This document shows positions 11,301 to 22,301 of a stretch of DNA of 64,000 bases, piece by piece (position 1 is the stretch's first letter; each line of letters starts with the position of its first letter). The position numbers and the translations under genes were made by a program. Source of the stretch: Ceratodon purpureus (taxonomy: Eukaryota > Streptophyta > Bryopsida > Pseudoditrichales > Ditrichaceae); NCBI GenBank assembly GCA_014871385.1, contig CM026424.1:6315320-6379319 (forward strand), read 5' to 3'. The notes beneath the pieces were generated by a model. It was not told where the DNA came from. It did no database searches and saw nothing but the letters and a program-made list of their open reading frames with translations.

Positions 11301-14300
11301 TCGGAACCAATGACAGTCGTCCAAACTCTACGACTAATCAACAGCCCCAAATCCCTCCAATAACTTCGCCAGCCTACACTAGAGGTGTCCATAAGGTCCG
11401 GATTGCCACATACCCTTAAATTTACACCACTCACAGCCGTTACATCGTTCAGTGCGTCGATGCTCTGGTCCGCGTCCGTTCCTTGCGTCTTCTGCTTCTT
11501 GCTGCAATTCCACAAAAAATGTTAGGAAAACTGGTAAACTTTAACGGAAGAAGGGGAAAAGGAAAAGGAAAAGGAAAAAAAAGTAAAAAAAAAAGTAAAA
11601 AAACGTACACACAATGATCCACATACTCGTCAACCAAAATTGAACCACAGCTCTAGAATTACCAATTCCGGCCCAGGAATTAAACGATTCCCTTCATTAT
11701 GAGGTCCACACAGAGTAGACCAGTAGTCTAAAATACAAAGACACAAAGCATAATAGATCCAAATATCTGCAGTATCAATACATATTCACTCCCAGAAGAT
11801 TAGAGGACGGAATCTGAATTCAGGACCAAAAATAATACGCAGGAACGCCCAACTTACTTGGCCGGTTGAGAAGCTGCAGGTATGGCTTCGCCCGGCTTCT
11901 TCTGACCCACAGCAACTGCAGGCTTCTTCACCGGTGTCTTCACACCGGCACTCGCTGCTTGGGCTCCTGGACCTCCAGGAGTCCCGCTTCCACTCCCTGC
12001 TGCATCCTTCGCAGCTGGTGCTGCCATCCCTGTGCTGAAATTCATAGCAGGACTTCGTACCTCTGAGGCAAGAACATAAGGGGGTCCCTGAACAAAGGTA
12101 GGTAGGTGTTGAATCCCGTCAGCCAAGGCCCCGACTTCAGAGACAGTTCGCATCGGCCAAGATAAATAGACGCCTTCCACAAACTAAAGGGCCTTCCACA
12201 AACTAAAGGGCCTTCCACAAACTAAAGGGCCTTCCAACAGTGTCGCTATGAGGACGAAAATCAACCTTATATACAAGCCAGACCATTAACAGTGACCAAA
12301 TTCTGTACCAGAACATGATCCCATCCAATCTAGCGTTACCTCCTTATGTCAACCTCCCAAATTCCTTCATTCACATAATCGTAATTGCCTGCCCTCATTT
12401 CCACACCTCCCACAAATTGACGTGCTGAACAACATGCCTCATCTCCAGGAATCGACATACCTGTCTCACCCCGCCCCCAGCCTGGGGCGTAGAGATCCCC
12501 CCCGCTGTCGCACCGCCTACAGAAGGCACTCCTGGATACCGCGATATAGGACCCGCTGCTTGTGGAGTGTTCACCTGGCTCTTGTCTCCGGCACCGCCGC
12601 CCACGTTGGCCTCTTTCGCTGCTGTAGGGGTTGCTTGAACCCCTGTTGTCTCAGGCACATCCACTTGCCCAGGAGCTCTGATGCCCACCTGATCGCCGGA
12701 ACAACAGCGTGGTCAAACGCACTAGCCAACAAAACCAAACACATATAACAATCCAACATCCGAAACTTCGAGCGAAAAGACCTCATGGATATCACAAGAA
12801 GATCCTTCTGCCAAGATCGGACACGATATGTCACGCATCAGGTGGAAGGAAATATATAAACACTATTGACGCTCTTACCTGTCCCGTTTGTGTAGGTGCC
12901 ACAGGAGCCCTTTGTGAAGCGGCTACGGCATGCTGATCCGCTTGTGGCTCCAGCTTCACTGCAGGAATGCCCTGGACCCCTGGTTGTTTACTCTCCAAAA
13001 GCTTCGGGTGTGGCTGCGGCACTGCCATTGGCATTGACAATGACTGTGCCACTTGAGTGGGTGTTTGTGGATGAGAGGCAACAGTAGCGCCACCTCCTTG
13101 TTGCCTCCTCAACCTCTCTTCTTCTTGAAGCTTCCGCATTCTCTCCTCTTCCTCGGCTTTCTTCTGCTCCTTCCGAAGCTTAGCCCTGGCATACTTCGTC
13201 AATGGCTTCTGATCCGACTGCTGACTCGAATCCGACACTGCTTGTGAGAATCCGGGTCGAGCCTGAACGCCCTGTGGTAGCGCGCTGAACTGCATTGGTG
13301 TGGGCGCCCTTGGGACCTGCGTACAGCAGCTGCTTCTTCTCGTGAGAAATTCAGGTAAACAAAACCATTTGCTACATGTAGCAGGCAGCATTCATGGCTC
13401 ATCCCCAATCGAGCAGGGAACATGACTCAAACCAAGTAACAACAAGTATGTCTTATGACCGGTCCTCGGAACAATATTCAACACATAATAGCAATGATGC
13501 CTTCACTTCCACACTCTAAACCAACCTCGTACCTGAGTAGGGATGCCGGGATGCACTTGACTACTGCCAACCGTGTGAGGATTAGACAGCGGGGGAGGTC
13601 GAGCTTGAAATCCACCGAAAGGAGTCGACGCGGGGATTTGGAGAGGCCTAACTGCTTGGAGTGGCCCCGCTGTCTGACTTGACCCCGCTGCCTGGCTTGG
13701 CCCCGCTGCCTGGCCTGGCCCTACTGCCTGGCCTAGCCCCACTGCCTGGCCTGGCACCGGTGCCTTATCCACCTCGTTCTTCACTTGCTGTAGATTGGGC
13801 GAGGCACCCGACACTCCTTGGCTTGTTGCTTCTCCCCCTTGCGTACTCTGATTCCCTGAATTCTGCCTGACTGCAGCCGTGCCTTGGAGTAAGCCGGGGG
13901 GTTGTCCAGATTGAGATAACCCCTGGGGTTGGGCCTCCCCTTTCGACTGCTGCGAGCCCACCGGAGTGGAACCCGCTTGACTCGAACTATGTCCCTAATA
14001 CACCCACAATCAAGTAGAACTTGTTCAGAACCCCCCATGATCAACTAACAGCTGACAATTTGCTTCCACTGCCACCGTCGAGCCAGATTCCTGCTCTCAA
14101 TTAGAATGCTTAAACACAATAGTAAAGATACATCTCTCGCCGCATAATCATCAACATCGAGAATGACAGCCTACATTTGACAAACACTTCCAGAGCACCC
14201 ACATCATACCTACCAATGCCAAAGTAGCGTCACCAACTTCTCATTCTATGTAATGCCGTCCAACTTCAATGATGTGAGAGGAATTCTATTTACCTGCTGC

Positions 14301-17300
14301 TTCTGAACTTGCTGTTGCTGCTGTTGCAGAGATTGAGCCTGAACTGGGACAGCCGATGCCGCACCAGAGACCTGCGCAGTTCCCGCTTGAGAGCTTTGGG
14401 AATCCGGTACATGCGACGTAGTCGACGCTTGTGTACTTGGGCCAGAAGGAGTCGCCGCTTGACTTGAGCTATGCGGTTGCGTTCCTGTCGCCTGAGAAGA
14501 GCTGCCGGACTGCTGTGAACCCGTCTGCTGTTGACTCACCGTTTGTGTTGAACCTCCTTGCTGCTGTTGCTGCAGACACCCAGTAGCACCAATACCTCCA
14601 CTGTCAGGTAGAGTAGAAATGTAAAGCGTCGCTCCGACATGAGGAAAATCAACGCGACCAATCTAACCGCCTAGGATAAAAAACTTATTCTAAACCCCAA
14701 CAATGGCACATGAGCTACATTTACACGACAAGCGGTCATAACCCGATCACTGAAGTTGGACGGCATTACTTGGAATTTGGACGGCACTTCCGCTTGAGAG
14801 CAGTACCAGCAGAAAATTCTGATACGAATGGATTATGTCTACCATCTCTAAAACTATGCCTCTGAAAGGCTGGTGTTCTTTAACAACTGAGGTTGGCAGC
14901 TGATTGCCAACAACAACACCAGACTCCACTTTGTCGACAATCCCTTCTGCTCTACGCAGTCCAACAAGCCCTGACTCACAATCTCAATGCTTCCTAAGTA
15001 ACGGTAAAATCGGCAGTCGGGACTCTCGTTGTTCAGTCGTTCAGTCCTAATCTGGAAATTCACTAAAGACGGTTATCTCTAGAATCAGCTGGAAGAAGAG
15101 AGTCTACATGGACGCAGTAGTCTAAGCACAAGAATCCCTACTTGCAAAGATCCCCACGGAACACGTTTCCGCTGTAAAGAAGGTATAATGATTGAGTAAG
15201 AGGCCTAATCCTAGAACCAAGACAGAACGACACTAAGTAGAACTCTCGAACAAGACACGCAAACGAGGTCGCCCCAAAAGCCTACTGATCGCGGATGCTC
15301 AAAGACCCAAAAACCACCTCACCTTCTGGTGCATCTGCCGGATGGTTTGCACCAACACTTGATCTCCAACTATGACTCTCGCTCCTCGAACAAAATCTTC
15401 CCTCGTTATTTCATTTTGCTGCACATAACCGCTCACAAGTTATCAGAATTCAATTTTCATCCCCTCTTCTGACAAAAATCATGCCGCCTGTTGTCTATAC
15501 CCTTTGCATGAACTTCATTCGTCGAATATCATAAGAAAACAGTTCTCCGCATCACCCAGCTTCTGCGCTGGAGAACAACTTCAATTGCCTTAAATTGAGT
15601 CCAGCTATGCTACATCACTCACAGCATTCTACACTGAACCTGCTAACAGAACCTCTGTCACTCTACTGTTGATTCTATTCTCCCTGATCAAGCCCACTGC
15701 AGTTTTCAGACCAAAAGCTTGCCAAACAAAATATTCTAGAAACGCACCACTAACGCGACATTGAATTTCGAAATCTACAAGATCATTAGTTTTTTTTTTT
15801 TTTTGAAACGTAGCACATCCCATCATGTCTTCATCGTGTTTCACCGGTTCATTCTGCATTGTCACCTCGAAAGAGAACAATAAAACACATACTTCGAGAG
15901 CAATGGATGCACCCATTGGCTGTCCATTCCAAGAACAGTCTCATGCTGAATACTTCACAGGAGCAGGTCACGGAATAAAAATTACCTTGAATCTCTGGTA
16001 CAAAGCACTCAGCCGTTCGGACTGCTCCGGCGGCAGATGGGGTTGCAGCAACGGCATGAGTGCCCCAAATGAGATGCCCTGACTGATGGAGGTCGGTCGT
16101 CTCTGTGCCGCAGCAGCAGCTGCTGCTGCTGCCTGTTGCGGCGCACCTGCCTGCTGTTGTTGCTGCTGAACCTGCCGTTGTGCCAGCTGCTGACGGTACA
16201 TGACTTGTTGACGATAAACCTGCTGTTGTTGTGGTGTCAGCTTATTCCATTGTGCTTGTGTGATCTGCACCGGCACTGGAAGCGACGTTGTAACAGCTGA
16301 TGTAGCTGTAGCTGTGGCTGTAGCTGTGGCTGTAGCTGCTGTGGTGGTGGCATTCCCTGATAGAAACCAAGAAACTAATTTGCCTTACTCACACTCTTCA
16401 TGCATTCAGGGCTCAAAAGGTCCATGAATCCTCCCAAACTCCTCAAAATACAGCCCATCGCAGCTCAACCACACTCACAAGCCCATCAATCCAAATAATA
16501 TCACCAATCTCAACTAGTGATTTCACAAAACCTGTGGCCGGTGGGACGGAAGAAGGCGTTGGGACTTGAGCAGGAGCTGGCGACGCTATAGGCTTCAGGC
16601 TGCCGTTGCCCGCCCGAGCCAAACCATATGCAGCAGCTGCTGCTACAGTACCTCCATCCCCCAACACCCCTTTCAACCTCTCCGTGTACGCATCCACAGC
16701 TGCTCCTGATACCGGCGGCCCGCTCTCATCCTCCTGTCCAACCACAGCCACAGTCAGCAAATACAATCTTTTTCGTACACACTCTCCTCCTCCCAATCCA
16801 AAACCACAAAAACGGCAACAAAATTACACCAGCAACCAACCAACAAAAAACCACTCTCCACCTACAGTGAGCTCACTCCAGTCCATAATTTCTTCCGAAC
16901 GACTGTCCAATCTTTACTTGCCCCTCCAAAAACGAACCAATCAGCCTACACAAGCTTACTGCTCTGGAGCAAGAAAAAAAATGCACTGGCTCAATTCCCA
17001 CACTCAGAAACTCCCACAACTCTTTCGCAAAGCTAGGGCTCATTCCCAACTACACACAATCTCCCAACCTAGACACTCTTCCACCCCCAATTCAAAACCA
17101 CCTCAACAGCACGAAATCCACCAACAAAAATTAACTTTCCACCCACAGTGATCTCACACTCATCCCAAATCCCTCTCTAAATTAGGGCTCATCCTCAACA
17201 ACACAGAAATAAAAAAACCACCACAACTCACTCCTCATCCCCCTCTCAATTCCAAACCCCTAAACTCCGACCCTCCATCACCCTCGAGCTGCACTGAGCT

Positions 17301-17883
17301 CACTCCCGACGCCCATCCCAAACTCAGGATGCGGACTTCCTAAATTCCTCCCTCAGGTCTCATCCTCAACAACACCCCTCCGAGCTTCCCATCCCAATCT
17401 CACTCCCAAGCCTCGAACTTCCCACCCCCGATCACAAACCTCAACTTCACCGCCCATCCCAGAATCCCCTCATCCCAAATCCCTCTCCAACTCAGGGCTC
17501 ATCCTCACCAACACAGAAAACAAAAAACGAGCTCCTGAGCTCACTCCCCACACCACATCATCCCACCTCCGGAAAGCTCCTCCCCAAGTTAGGTCAGTAC
17601 ACATAAAAAAAACCAAAACAACAGCACTGCATCACCTCCATCCCACCATCATCATCATCACCACCTCACTCCCACCCACCTACCCACCACATGAGCACCC
17701 ACACACCCAAGCCTCCACCCCTAATTCCCCCAACGTACCCCTGATCACCCCCACACCAGATTCACACACACCACAACGTCTGAGACGGAATCCAGTGATG
17801 TGAGTCCACGATGGGGATCAGAATGGCATCGCATCTCAGCTCACCTCGTCGTCCTCGAGGAGCTTGATGAGGCCGGGGTCCAT
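8312..17883 (-). CDS. TAF4: TAF4, TFIID subunit 4, copy B (complete, 18 exons)
   Basis: The gene reads from ATG at 17883 to stop at 8312. Exons, in order: 17845-17883, 16532-16733, 15986-16356, 15323-15418, 14294-14569, 13533-13994, 12879-13316, 12461-12688, 11858-12087, 11414-11501, 11052-11187, 10576-10631, 10357-10413, 9984-10127, 9602-9664, 9173-9314, 8832-8993 and 8312-8508. They sum to 3387 nt (1128 aa). The start [13 protein letters not shown] resembles the plant TAF4 N-terminus. An RST domain (about residues 175-236, [18 protein letters not shown] to QTIRQMHQK) follows Ala and Gln-rich sequence; this domain mediates protein interaction in RCD1/SRO/TAF4 proteins. Long Gln/Ser/Pro-rich linkers (about 237-700) precede a basic coiled stretch and the conserved TAF4 C-terminal domain (about 785-1128) ending in [14 protein letters not shown]. 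It is convergent with the paralogue ending at 4749. Confidence 0.9.
11535..11603. repeat. Purine-rich simple repeat in TAF4-B intron
   Basis: A run of GGAAAA units followed by poly(A) tracts broken by GT, lying in the intron between exons 9 and 10 of TAF4-B. On the gene's own strand this is a pyrimidine tract. The paralogous intron in copy A lacks it. Confidence 0.6.
12173..12236. repeat. 19-bp tandem repeat in TAF4-B intron
   Basis: Three perfect copies plus a partial fourth of a 19-bp unit, CCTTCCACAAACTAAAGGG, lie just outside exon 9 (start 12087) on the upstream side in transcript terms. Copy A has no equivalent array in the same intron, so it arose after the duplication. Confidence 0.8.
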
Positions 17884-18140
17884 GGCAAGCGGATGTGGTC
17901 CTCTGGCAGTGAGCCTATGGTAGATCCCTCACAAAGTATATTCCAGATGTGAGCTGAGTAGAATCCCAACACATACACACACAACACTAACACATACACA
18001 CATACAAACACACGCAAGAGATGAGATCAGGGAGCGTGGAGTCCAACACCCATGACGCCCTCTCTCTCTCTCTCTCTCTCGGAGAGAAGCTCCAGAACTC
18101 CAGCTTTCGTCCCTGGCTCCAAACCCTAAACCCCCCCTCC
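17884..18140 (-). promoter_or_regulatory. 5' flank of TAF4-B with a GA/CT tract
   Basis: Sequence just upstream of the TAF4-B ATG. It includes a perfect CT dinucleotide run at about 18061-18080, read as (GA)n on the transcribed strand, and ACACAC-rich sequence at 17970-18015. Such tracts are common in plant core promoters and 5' UTRs. No clear TATA box was found, so the transcription start is not assigned. Confidence 0.4.
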
Positions 18141-18146
18141 CCTGCC

Positions 18147-18412
18147 TTTAAAGTTTTCTCTGCGTGTGCTGGCTTTAAAGTTTTCTCTGCGTGTGCTGGC
18201 TTTAAAGTTTTCTCTGCATGTGCTGCCTTTAAAGTTTTCTCCGCATGTGCTGGCTTTAAAGTTTTCTCTGCGTGTGCTGTCTTTAAAGTTTTCTCTGCAT
18301 GTGCTGGCTTTAAAGTTTTCTATGCGTGTGCTGCCTTTAAAGTTTTCTCTGCATGTGCTGGCTTTAAAGTATTCTCTGCATGTGCTGGCTTTAAAGTATT
18401 CTCTGCATGTAT
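18147..18412. repeat. 27-bp tandem repeat array, about 10 copies
   Basis: Nine full copies and a partial tenth of a 27-bp unit TTTAAAGTTTTCTCTGCGTG plus TGCTGGC. Variants alternate (GCGTG or GCATG; GCTGGC, GCTGCC or GCTGTC), which suggests amplification partly by a two-unit step. Because 27 is divisible by three and the unit has no stop in two forward frames, overlapping long ORFs arise; these are repeat artefacts. The array lies 264 bp upstream of the TAF4-B start codon. Confidence 0.9.
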
Positions 18413-18789
18413 TCTTTTAGAACGTTGCGTCAGGACTCAGGTGTTTGAGTCTTCGGTGACCGGTGCTTTAGTCCGCGGGTATGGGTGTTGGGCTATTGAT
18501 ATGGGCTCCGGATCTTGTGACCACTAGTTTGGTTGGAAGCTTTTAAACCGGTAGTCCCCGCATCAATGCCGAGGTTACTTCCAAATTCGAAGTCAAAGGA
18601 TCTTAATAGATAAATAGAAACACCATCCTTTTGTAGGGTCGGCGTGAATAGAGTGTCCGTTCGTAATGCTAATGACCCGGTGCCCATAGGATAAGAGGAC
18701 AGTGAGACAAAACTACTCTCCTTTTTCGAGGATAGATACGTGAGTATACAGAATGTAGTCAATTTTGTGCTTTTGTTCTATTTCTATTT

Positions 18790-18870
18790 GTCTGGCGTTG
18801 CTTTTGCTTTTGCTTTTGCTTTTGCCACAAGCTGTATTTTATTTTTATTTTTTATTTTTATTTTTTTGTA
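18790..18870. repeat. Simple repeats: (GCTTTT)n and (ATTTTT)n
   Basis: Four GCTTTT-type units at about 18799-18826 are followed by an ATTTTT-rich tract at about 18836-18868. No coding potential. Confidence 0.7.
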
Positions 18871-19049
18871 CGACATTGTGCCAGGTCAACATGTACAGGG
18901 AGGGCTGATTGATCCAAAGGGCAGGTTACCGAGAGAGTATTGAATAGTGATGTAGCATGAGTTACAAGGTGCAATTAATTTTGAGATTTTGTGGAGGATT
19001 GGGCACCTAGTACGTAGAGTGTTTGAAGTCAGGTGTTTTTGGCGAGGGG

Positions 19050-19215
19050 TTCAGTTGGTGAGGAGGGAATGTAGGGCAAAGGATCTTGACTATTGTTATG
19101 ATTTGTTCAGAGCTTCGAGAGAGGTGGAGAGACCTCATAAGATTAGGGTTCCAAATGGTGCACAGTTTGTCCCAGCTTTATATACCCGTACTCTTAGCTT
19201 TGGATCAGCGTAAAT
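19050..19215 (-). repeat. Dispersed TATA-containing module, copy 1
   Basis: Read on the minus strand, this has TATATAAAGC (about 19177-19186), then GCACCATTTGGAACCCTAA, GAGGTCTCTCCACCTCTCTC and GTCAAGATCCTTT. The same series, in the same order, occurs on the plus strand at about 37677-37785. A more diverged copy is at 19640-19735. This could be a promoter part of an LTR or a mobilised promoter fragment; its identity is unknown. Confidence 0.55.
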
Positions 19216-19299
19216 TAAGAGATTTTTTGGGAGGATTTTGCCAACTCAAGTGCACTAGATTGAAAGTTGATGGAGCTTGGAATGTAGAGTAGTATGTAA

Positions 19300-19565
19300 C
19301 CCTCTAAAGTCGAAATCGACCTGATTATCATTCATTTACCTAAAACGATCATTTCTGAAATCGCTGCGCAAATATTTTTAAAACTTGAATTTGAAGAATC
19401 CAATTGTATGATCTTGTTCTAAGCTATCCAATTAGTCTATCAACCAAGTTTTATCAATTTTGACCGTACGGATCTTAAGATATATTTAGCCAAAGTTCCA
19501 AGTTTTATAACAACTTTCAAGCAAATAAATAGTGATTAGGTTGATTTCGACTTTAGGGGTTAAAG
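19300..19565. mobile_element. MITE-like element with TTAACCCCTAAAG-type inverted ends
   Basis: An element of about 265 bp. The left end TAACCCTCTAAAGTCGAAAT and the right end, read inverted, TTAACCCCTAAAGTCGAAAT agree over about 26 bp with few mismatches. The interior is AT-rich and non-coding. The termini are shared with larger elements at 34438-35306, 58253-59107 and 60870-62331, so they define a local non-autonomous family. Confidence 0.7.
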
Positions 19566-19639
19566 CGGAAGTCCTAGTATAGAGAAGGAGTCAATTCCAG
19601 TCTTCCAGTTACTCTACTTGGAGGTGAAAAGAGATTTGA

Positions 19640-19735
19640 GTACTCTTGAGAATAGAAGAGGGGTCCGAGAAAGGTGGAGAGCCCTCAGAGGATTTTGATT
19701 ATAAATGACACTTGCCCATTGCCGCTTTATATACT
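19640..19735 (-). repeat. Dispersed TATA-containing module, diverged copy
   Basis: On the minus strand: TATATAAAGCGG (about 19722-19733), then GGGCAAGTGTCATTTATAAT and GGGCTCTCCACCTTTCTCGG. It is similar in spacing and in the CTCTCCACCT core to the modules at 19050-19215 and 37677-37785. Confidence 0.4.
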
Positions 19736-21962
19736 TGTATTGGTTTAAGTTGTTCTTGTCTATATTAGAGTTGTGAATATTATGTGTTTATGAGTATTTG
19801 TTGTTGGGCTATGTACTTTTCTTGTTAATATATGTGAAATCTTTGCGAATGTGAAGATGTGGAGCTATCAAAGATTTTTCTTGGTAGTAGAAAATATACT
19901 TTGATATGTGGGAATTGTGATTTTTTTTAGTCAGTGGTTGATCTTTCCAAATAGTTTAGTTCTTCCATTACATACTTTACCTAGAATCATATACCATTTA
20001 CTTTTGAATTGAAGGTTTTTTTGTCACCAAGTGTGTTAGTAGTGGGTAGGTTTTTATGGAGTCATTGTCTTATAGATTGAACATTATCTTCAATCCATAT
20101 AATAAGGAAGAAGGGCGTTTTTTGTGTCCCTCTCCGCGCATGACATTTTACAAATAGAATAAGTGGTTATTTGACTAAATTTCGGAGTAGAACCTTGTTG
20201 GAGCGTTCTTGGCATTTTACAAGTGTTTTTGAAATTGTTGCTCAGCTTTTTGGTTGCGTTGTGTTTGTTTCTCACTTGCTTTTAGTGATTGATTGTTCCA
20301 TTCTACAAGTGTTGTTGGAATAAAGTCAAATAAGTTACAGTTCCTCTTTGTATTAAGTAGGATTTTCTAATTCAATTTAGACAATTTTCAAAATTATAAA
20401 ATAAAACCTCAAAAAAATAAAATTCTTCAAGAATAAATTTCATTTATTATATAGAACTGTAGACACTCAAAAAAAAAAGAATTCTATAATGTCAATTTTA
20501 TTTTGTTGAATTTTTTAAAAATAATAACAAATGGTTGTTACAATGGAAACTGGTTGTGTAGTCCTATCTCATTACCAAGCCAACTTAGAGTTTTTGATAT
20601 TTATTTTGAAATTTTTTATGCGCTGGTGGCCGGCACGGGTCAAGCTAGTAACCATACATCCAAAGATAAAAGATATTTTCTTTATCACCATTTGTTGATT
20701 CATTGTTTGTTAACAAGTGGATTTCATTGGTGTAATTGTTACTTTAATTTATTTTTCTATTCTAATGTAAAAAACTCAAATCATTCTGCTAAAAAATAAT
20801 AAATAAATATAAACTTGTAGAAATGCAACAATTTACTGTAAAATAGTGCTATAAAGAAAAGATTGCAATTAATGTCATTATAAAAATTGTCCATCTTATT
20901 TAGAATAAATTTACACAGGTTTTATTAAAATTCCAATCACTGATAAATTTAAATCACTTGAAACTTTAAAACCTAAATTTTCAATATAATTCCTAAAATT
21001 CCTTGAGTGTAAGTTATCAAATACAATCAAAGATTGCATTTTTATTGCAAAGGATAAAAAAACTAAAAAATAGATATATTTTGCATTTCTGATTGTAAAT
21101 CTTGCGTTAGAGCTACTTTGCTATACAGAATAGAAATGCAAAGGATAGTAAAGAACTTTTGCTGAAATCATGATTATTTAAAGCAATGGACAAAATGCCG
21201 GACAAGATGAAAAAATATTAAAAACACCTCCAAAGTATTTGATTGATCATTGTATACACACTAAGAGAAAAACACTTGCATAGATTAAATAAGTACACAT
21301 GAAAATACAGAGCAACATGAAGGATTTCTAACAAGCATGTTGTGTAGAGTCCCAATTGAGAATAGAATGTTGAGAGCTAGCAATTGCTAGATATAGTTCT
21401 AATCATATTTACAAAATTGTTGTACATATGTATGCTAAAGAGTAGGAACAAAGGTAGAAGGGGCAAAAACTGCCCAAGTCCAATAACCGCCCAGTAGGCT
21501 TCTCATAATCTGAGCTAGGTGACATAATCTCATCCAGCTTGTTTCCTAAAAGTGTGCAAAAGTGCTCTAATTCCTTTCATGTCTGCAAAACTTGAGTGCT
21601 TTCTGATTGGTGCAGAAACATTCTAATTTCAGAATCTACATGTTAACCAAGACTCTATGATTGATTAGTGACTCCCCTAGGACTGAACACTCAAAATTTC
21701 ATAGGAAATTATAGACTTATTCAAAAAATGATTTTTTGAGGATGGCTTTGCACTAGCTTTGCAGTCCATCCAAAAATTATAAAATTTTTCCACCACTGTC
21801 CACTGTCCCAAGTGAGCAAACCTGAAATTTGGGCAACTACCGGTATATGTCCCTCCACCTTGATCAAATCATGGAGGTTCACTCCCGGTACGTAAACTAA
21901 TAATGCGCTCCGCTGGAACCTCCCTCATTGATAGGGAATGGAGCAAGGCAACGGAGTACTCG
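19736..21962. other. AT-rich intergenic sequence, no gene seen
   Basis: AT-rich with many short homopolymer runs and no ORF with recognisable content. ORFs up to 98 codons exist but look like chance. No tRNA-like or rRNA-like sequence was recognised. Confidence 0.5.
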
Positions 21963-21964
21963 TA

Positions 21965-22299
21965 AGGTAGAGATGGATATTCCCGTCAGTTTAAGCCATT
22001 CATCAATTTGGAATTGAGAAAACTATGGGTATAAAATTTATACAAATAGAAGTTAGGTCGAAAATCACAAATCTGATTTTTTAATATTTTTTTCGAGATT
22101 TATCAAATTTTCATGAATATTTGATTGTAGACCACTATTTCCGTGAGTAAGTATATGCAATACAAAGATTCTTGCATGGAGAACATGATAGGTTGTTATA
22201 CAATCTGTTGAGTGTGGTAGTCAGGTGCTGTCTGCTCAGATATTGGTGCACTGATAGGCCACGGAATTAGAACCCTCACGGGAATACCCATCTCTACCT
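21965..22299. mobile_element. Small inverted-repeat element with possible TA target duplication
   Basis: A 335-bp segment with ends AGGTAGAGATGGATATTCCC (left) and, read inverted from the right, AGGTAGAGATGGGTATTCCC; the match covers about 25 bp with two mismatches. TA flanks both sides (21963-21964 and 22300-22301), as expected for Tc1/mariner or Stowaway-like insertion. The interior is non-coding. Confidence 0.55.
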
Positions 22300-22301
22300 T
22301 A

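Larger units (their letters stand above)
8128..13400 (-). repeat. Right arm of the TAF4 inverted duplication
   Basis: This is the counterpart of the plus-strand arm at the left edge of the window. Homology covers the TAF4-B 3' UTR (about 8128-8311) and exons back to the one ending at 13316. The left partner leaves the window there, so the true upstream limit is unknown. Exons align closely while introns mostly do not. Confidence 0.7.

Noticed and set aside
13661..13870. Plus-strand ORF with repeated LPGLA units
   Set aside because: It is the antisense of the degenerate 18-bp Gly/Gln/Ala repeat in TAF4-B exon 6.
18021..18527. 168- and 84-codon ORFs with FKVFSACAG-type repeats
   Set aside because: They are products of the 27-bp tandem array, whose length is a multiple of three; no initiation context or non-repeat conserved part.
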